Positions 61,105-64,000 of a stretch of 64,000 nt of DNA are shown in pieces. Each line of letters starts with the position of its first letter. Position 1 is the first letter of the stretch. The stretch comes from an uncultured Balneolaceae bacterium (GTDB lineage: Bacteria; Bacteroidota; Rhodothermia; Balneolales; Balneolaceae). The translations under genes were made by a program, and so were the position numbers. The stretch is taken from NCBI GenBank assembly GCA_913057825.1, contig CAJXOW010000008.1, positions 1 to 64,000 of the forward strand, given 5' to 3'. Below the pieces are notes generated by a model. It searched no databases. It was not told where the DNA came from and worked only from the letters and a program-made list of their open reading frames with translations.

Positions 61105-62538
61105 TTAATTACCACTGGCCTCTGCCAACGGCAATTCAACGACAAAGGTGCTTCCTTTCCCTTTACCTTTACTGTAAGCCCGGATTTTCCCATCATACAG
61201 TTCCAGGATCGCCTTAACAAGCGGAAGCCCCAACCCGCTGCCGTGCTGCTTTTGCACTTCCGTTTCATTCGCCCTGTAAAAACGTTCGAACAGGTGCTTT
61301 CGCGTTTCCTCATCGAAACCGATGCCCGTATCTGAAATATGAAGTACAGCTTTTCCGCTGGAACGCCGCAATTTAATATCCACCCGGCCACCCGCTGGTG
61401 TGTATTTCAGGGCATTATCCAGTAAATTGTTTACGACTTTTTCAATATACGAACCGTTAGCTCGTACGTGCAGGTCGGGCTTCACTTCGGTTTGGAGCGT
61501 AACATCTTCCTCCCGGGCGACCGTCTCATATTTTTGAATGATAAATTCGGCCAGACGACTGATATTTATAGTTTCGGTCTTGGGTTGATGGGGAGATTCC
61601 ACCCGGGACAACTGCAGAAGAAGTCGAACCATCTCGCTCGTATGCTGAATTTCGGACAGCATTTCTTCAAGGGATTCCCGATATTCTTCTTTGCTTCGGG
61701 GTTTCCGGAGCATGATTTCCGCTTCACTTTGCAAAGAGGATAAGGGCGTCATCAGTTCATGAGCGGCATCGGAAGTGAAACGTTGTTCGCGCTCAAACCC
61801 TTTCTGCAGGCGATTCAGCATCATGTTGAAGGTTTCGGCCAGGTCGGTCAATTCATCGCGCACCTGGTATCGAACCGGGATCCGCTGGTCGAGGTCGGTC
61901 GCCGTTATGGACTTGGCCGTTTTAATGATGGAACTGACCGGCGCAAGGGCCCGTCGTGAGAGCCAATATCCGCCGAGAATGGAAAAAACGACACTTATAG
62001 CAATCAATACGATCAGATATCTACGAAATCGGCTTACCTCCTCATGAAGCGTCCATTCAAATCCGGTTACTTCCAGCCACCCGGCTAAATCTCCGGCTTC
62101 ATCTTGAATCGGTTGCAACAAGGTACGGGCCGGCATTTCCTGCCACCGGGTACTGACCGATCGCTGCTTGGAACCTTGAGGTAACTCAATGTCCAAAGAT
62201 TCCCGAACCGGCTTAAAGTTGGGACTTTGGTATATTAATTTTCCATCCCCATTATAAAGACGAACATAGGTCCCATATTCGACTCCGCTTCTCAGTGCCT
62301 CGTTCCGGCTGTATTCCGAAAGATCGATCGTAAGACTGTCCTTTTTGATACCTATATGAGGCGTTAACTGTTGAGCCTCAAATCGCAAGTGTCGATCGTA
62401 ATTGTGGTGGATGGACTGGTGAAAACTATCATACAAAAAATACCCGAACAGGCTGAGCATGATGAACAGGCTTACCCCATACCAGAAGGCCAGCTTCTTG
62501 GAAATCGATAGTCGATTATAAAATGATGGAAGTTTCAT
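61105..62538 (-). CDS. cusS: CusS-type sensor histidine kinase
   Basis: A 477-residue membrane kinase. Helix 1 (about 17-37), a ~130-residue periplasmic sensor, helix 2 (about 173-194), HAMP, the phospho-acceptor His260 in DAAHELMTPLSSL, and the ATPase boxes VVNNLLDNALKYTP, ISDTGIGFD and HGSGLGLPLVK. The periplasmic domain contains no obvious Met-rich site, so the ligand is inferred from context. The Arg usually seen in HELRTP is Met. Two bases separate it from cusR. Confidence 0.9.
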   Translation of the reverse strand: MKLPSFYNRLSISKKLAFWYGVSLFIMLSLFGYFLYDSFHQSIHHNYDRHLRFEAQQLTPHIGIKKDSLTIDLSEYSRNEALRSGVEYGTYVRLYNGDGKLIYQSPNFKPVRESLDIELPQGSKQRSVSTRWQEMPARTLLQPIQDEAGDLAGWLEVTGFEWTLHEEVSRFRRYLIVLIAISVVFSILGGYWLSRRALAPVSSIIKTAKSITATDLDQRIPVRYQVRDELTDLAETFNMMLNRLQKGFEREQRFTSDAAHELMTPLSSLQSEAEIMLRKPRSKEEYRESLEEMLSEIQHTSEMVRLLLQLSRVESPHQPKTETINISRLAEFIIQKYETVAREEDVTLQTEVKPDLHVRANGSYIEKVVNNLLDNALKYTPAGGRVDIKLRRSSGKAVLHISDTGIGFDEETRKHLFERFYRANETEVQKQHGSGLGLPLVKAILELYDGKIRAYSKGKGKGSTFVVELPLAEASGN

Positions 62539-62540
62539 TC

Positions 62541-63269
62541 TTATCCGGAGGATGATTGATCAAGCGCTTCTTTGAATAGGCGATAACCGGCTCCGCGCAC
62601 CGTTTCAATAATGGTGTCTTCTTTCTCGAAATCAATTTCTTTGCACATCGCCATGGCATCCGACAGTTTCTGGCGAAGGGTCGAAAGGGTAGCCTCTATC
62701 GTATTGTCACTCACGTAATAGGAAGATCCCCACACCCGCTCAGCAATTTGTGTTTTGGAATAAACCGTTTCGGGTTCTTGCAGAAAAAGTTCGAGCATGA
62801 TGAACTCCTTGGGCCGCAGCGATAGCGGTTCGCCGCATATTTTTACCTGGTGTTTGCGGGCATCGAGTTCGAGTGGACCGCAGCTGATAGGTTTATCATT
62901 TTCCATCTGGCTGGGACGTCGTCCGAGGGCACGCACCCGGGCCAGCAGCTCTTCAAATGAAAAAGGTTTACTCATGTAATCATCCGCACCGCTATCGAGT
63001 CCCTCGATACGGTGATCCACATCGTCCAGCGCAGTCAGCATTAACACGGGAAATGGACGCTCCTCATTACGCCAGCGAGTTAAAACTTCCTTCCCATTTT
63101 TTCCCGGAAGACGCCAATCCAGGATTACCAGATCGTAATCGTTTACCAGGCCCTCGAGCTCGGCCTCTTCACCGTTGTGATAGATCTCCACTACGTGCCC
63201 TTCTTCCTGAAGACCTTTTTGCAACGACTTTGCCAGTTTTTGTTCATCCTCGACCAGTAATATCCACAC
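62541..63269 (-). CDS. cusR: CusR-type response regulator (OmpR family)
   Basis: A 242-residue regulator: receiver domain with acidic pocket (LLVEDEQ) and phospho-acceptor Asp51 in LVILDWRLPG, Lys in DDYMSKPFSF, then a winged-helix OmpR-type output domain (LSLRPKEFIMLELFLQEPE, SDNTIEATLSTLRQKL). It should bind tandem direct repeats; the CTTAAA-N5-CTTAAA boxes fit this class, and a variant lies 86 bp upstream of its own start, suggesting autoregulation. Confidence 0.92.
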   Translation of the reverse strand: MWILLVEDEQKLAKSLQKGLQEEGHVVEIYHNGEEAELEGLVNDYDLVILDWRLPGKNGKEVLTRWRNEERPFPVLMLTALDDVDHRIEGLDSGADDYMSKPFSFEELLARVRALGRRPSQMENDKPISCGPLELDARKHQVKICGEPLSLRPKEFIMLELFLQEPETVYSKTQIAERVWGSSYYVSDNTIEATLSTLRQKLSDAMAMCKEIDFEKEDTIIETVRGAGYRLFKEALDQSSSG

Positions 63270-63354
63270 GATATATTGATTTACGCCAGATTCAGTTCCA
63301 CTTTAAAAGCTTTGGTATATACTTTTGAAAATAACAATCAATCTTCGTAAATGT

Positions 63355-63371
63355 TATAAGCTTGATTTAAG
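63355..63371 (-). promoter_or_regulatory. Tandem CTTAAA box, site 5 (cusRS promoter)
   Basis: Read on the minus strand: CTTAAATCAAGCTTATA. The first half-site is perfect and the second has one change. The first eleven bases, plus CTTA, match site 2 exactly. It lies 86 bp upstream of cusR. Confidence 0.6.
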
Positions 63372-63473
63372 GTGATGTCCTTCCCCTTTCTAACCTGAGT
63401 ATTGATTCAACTTGCTTTCATTATCCTGAAAAAATATATTGCATCTGAAATCAAAAATAAGGGTTTCCCGTCA

Positions 63474-64000
63474 TTAATTTCCAAGACCCTGCCAGTTCTG
63501 AATTACAAAATGATATTGACCCGATCCAACCTCGGCCGTCACCTTATCGCCGGATAATCCCGGGGACTGAAAGTTGATTTGACTCGCCGGCTGACCCACT
63601 TGACGCACGGAAGCCGCATTCTCCGTCGGCAGCATAATCCGAGCTTTCGTATTGGGAGGAATTTCAGCCTTTATTTGAAGCATTTCGCCTTTCTTCTTCC
63701 AGGAGGACCGAATGGTTCCGTACATACTTTCGTAGGAAGCCTCAACCCACTCCAAATCATCTGCTACGGCCGGCTCGATGACAAATTCCTTAAAAGCCGG
63801 CACCTCCTCGATCGGACGTATACCGGCAAGCGAACGGTAAAAATACCAGGTAATACTCCCCGCCAACGAAGGCATCTGTACGCCGCCACCCCGCCAGCTT
63901 TCTTTCAAAACGGTGTGATTACGGTTGAAGATCACGTCGAACCAACCGGGATAGGTTTCGTTGGTCGCAATTTCATAGGCCATTTGAGGATACCCCATCT
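63474..64000 (-). CDS. Alpha-L-rhamnosidase (GH78-like), C-terminal part
   Basis: The gene runs off the right edge; only the last ~175 residues are seen. The sequence (MAYEIATNETYPGWFDVIF, then SLAGSITWYFYRSLAGIRP) is the end of the GH78 (alpha/alpha)6 barrel. It is followed by the beta-sandwich C-terminal domain (FKEFVIEPAVADDLEWVEAS, GTIRSSWKKKGEMLQIKAEI). The enzyme would remove terminal rhamnose from plant or algal glycans. Catalytic acids lie upstream, outside the window. Confidence 0.85.
   Translation of the reverse strand, partial: MGYPQMAYEIATNETYPGWFDVIFNRNHTVLKESWRGGGVQMPSLAGSITWYFYRSLAGIRPIEEVPAFKEFVIEPAVADDLEWVEASYESMYGTIRSSWKKKGEMLQIKAEIPPNTKARIMLPTENAASVRQVGQPASQINFQSPGLSGDKVTAEVGSGQYHFVIQNWQGLGN

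Overview
The window joins two kinds of DNA. The left half (about 1-34.3 kb) is AT-rich accessory DNA that looks like an integrated, plasmid-like genomic island. The right half (about 34.4-64 kb) is visibly GC-richer and reads as ordinary chromosome with a large copper-resistance cluster. The organism is probably a member of the Balneolota/Rhodothermota or a close Bacteroidota-side relative. The clues are an alpha-amylase with a type IX secretion C-terminal domain of the YPNPFNPTT type, nucleotide carriers of the Npt1/Npt2 family, mostly weak Shine-Dalgarno sequences, and CusCBA/PcoAB-type copper genes. This placement rests on gene families, not on any database search.

Island. A tyrosine recombinase (33143-34294) with a divergent excisionase-like HTH gene (32578-33003) abuts tRNA-Arg(TCG) at 34376-34449. 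Replication and maintenance functions are spread through the island: a divergent family-A DNA polymerase-like protein (25593-27140), a DUF3631 ATPase (29368-30558), a small HUH-type Rep-like protein (11635-12039), and ParA plus a small presumed DNA-binding partner (21900-22855). I see no capsid, relaxase or conjugation genes, and the far end of the island is not in the window. Cargo is defence-like: a beta-class methyltransferase with a putative restriction enzyme (2779-5235), an operon of three different nuclease folds (PD-(D/E)XK, PLD and HNH, 6815-10134), an AbiGi homologue (10818-11540), a DUF2779 nuclease-like protein (14929-16887) and a PIN-domain protein (23258-23704). Many small unknown genes are present, including a three-member paralogous family (12867-13418, 13458-14054, 28769-29263).

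A recurring pattern is the most striking thing in the island. Three times a cargo gene or gene pair lies between an intact minus-strand gene and a diverged relic of that gene's own 3' end, always in the same order. The cases are an integrase around the restriction-modification pair, the HUH gene around AbiGi, and a DUF6150-like gene around an outer-membrane protein. A fourth cargo gene sits between 55-bp direct repeats. This suggests cargo is exchanged or accreted at gene 3' ends.

Chromosomal part. Next to the tRNA is a three-gene minus-strand operon: outer-membrane barrel, lipoprotein with atypical-kinase motifs, and Npt-type nucleotide carrier. Divergent to it is a second Npt-type carrier fused to HEAT-like repeats, followed by a CAP_ED domain protein. 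Then come a secreted alpha-amylase and the metal cluster. The cluster holds a Cys-rich peptide behind a MerR-type promoter, a MerR regulator, a GDCCxxC protein, a CopB-type P1B-ATPase, PcoB- and PcoA-like proteins, a Met-rich periplasmic protein, CusA/CusB/CusC, a SHOCT protein, a Met-rich cytochrome c lipoprotein, and a CusS/CusR two-component pair. Five copies of a tandem CTTAAA motif with 11-bp periodicity lie mostly at promoters of this cluster, consistent with one OmpR-family regulator tying it together. Two related ~150-bp inverted-repeat elements and a third, different one sit between the genes. The window ends inside a GH78-like alpha-L-rhamnosidase gene.
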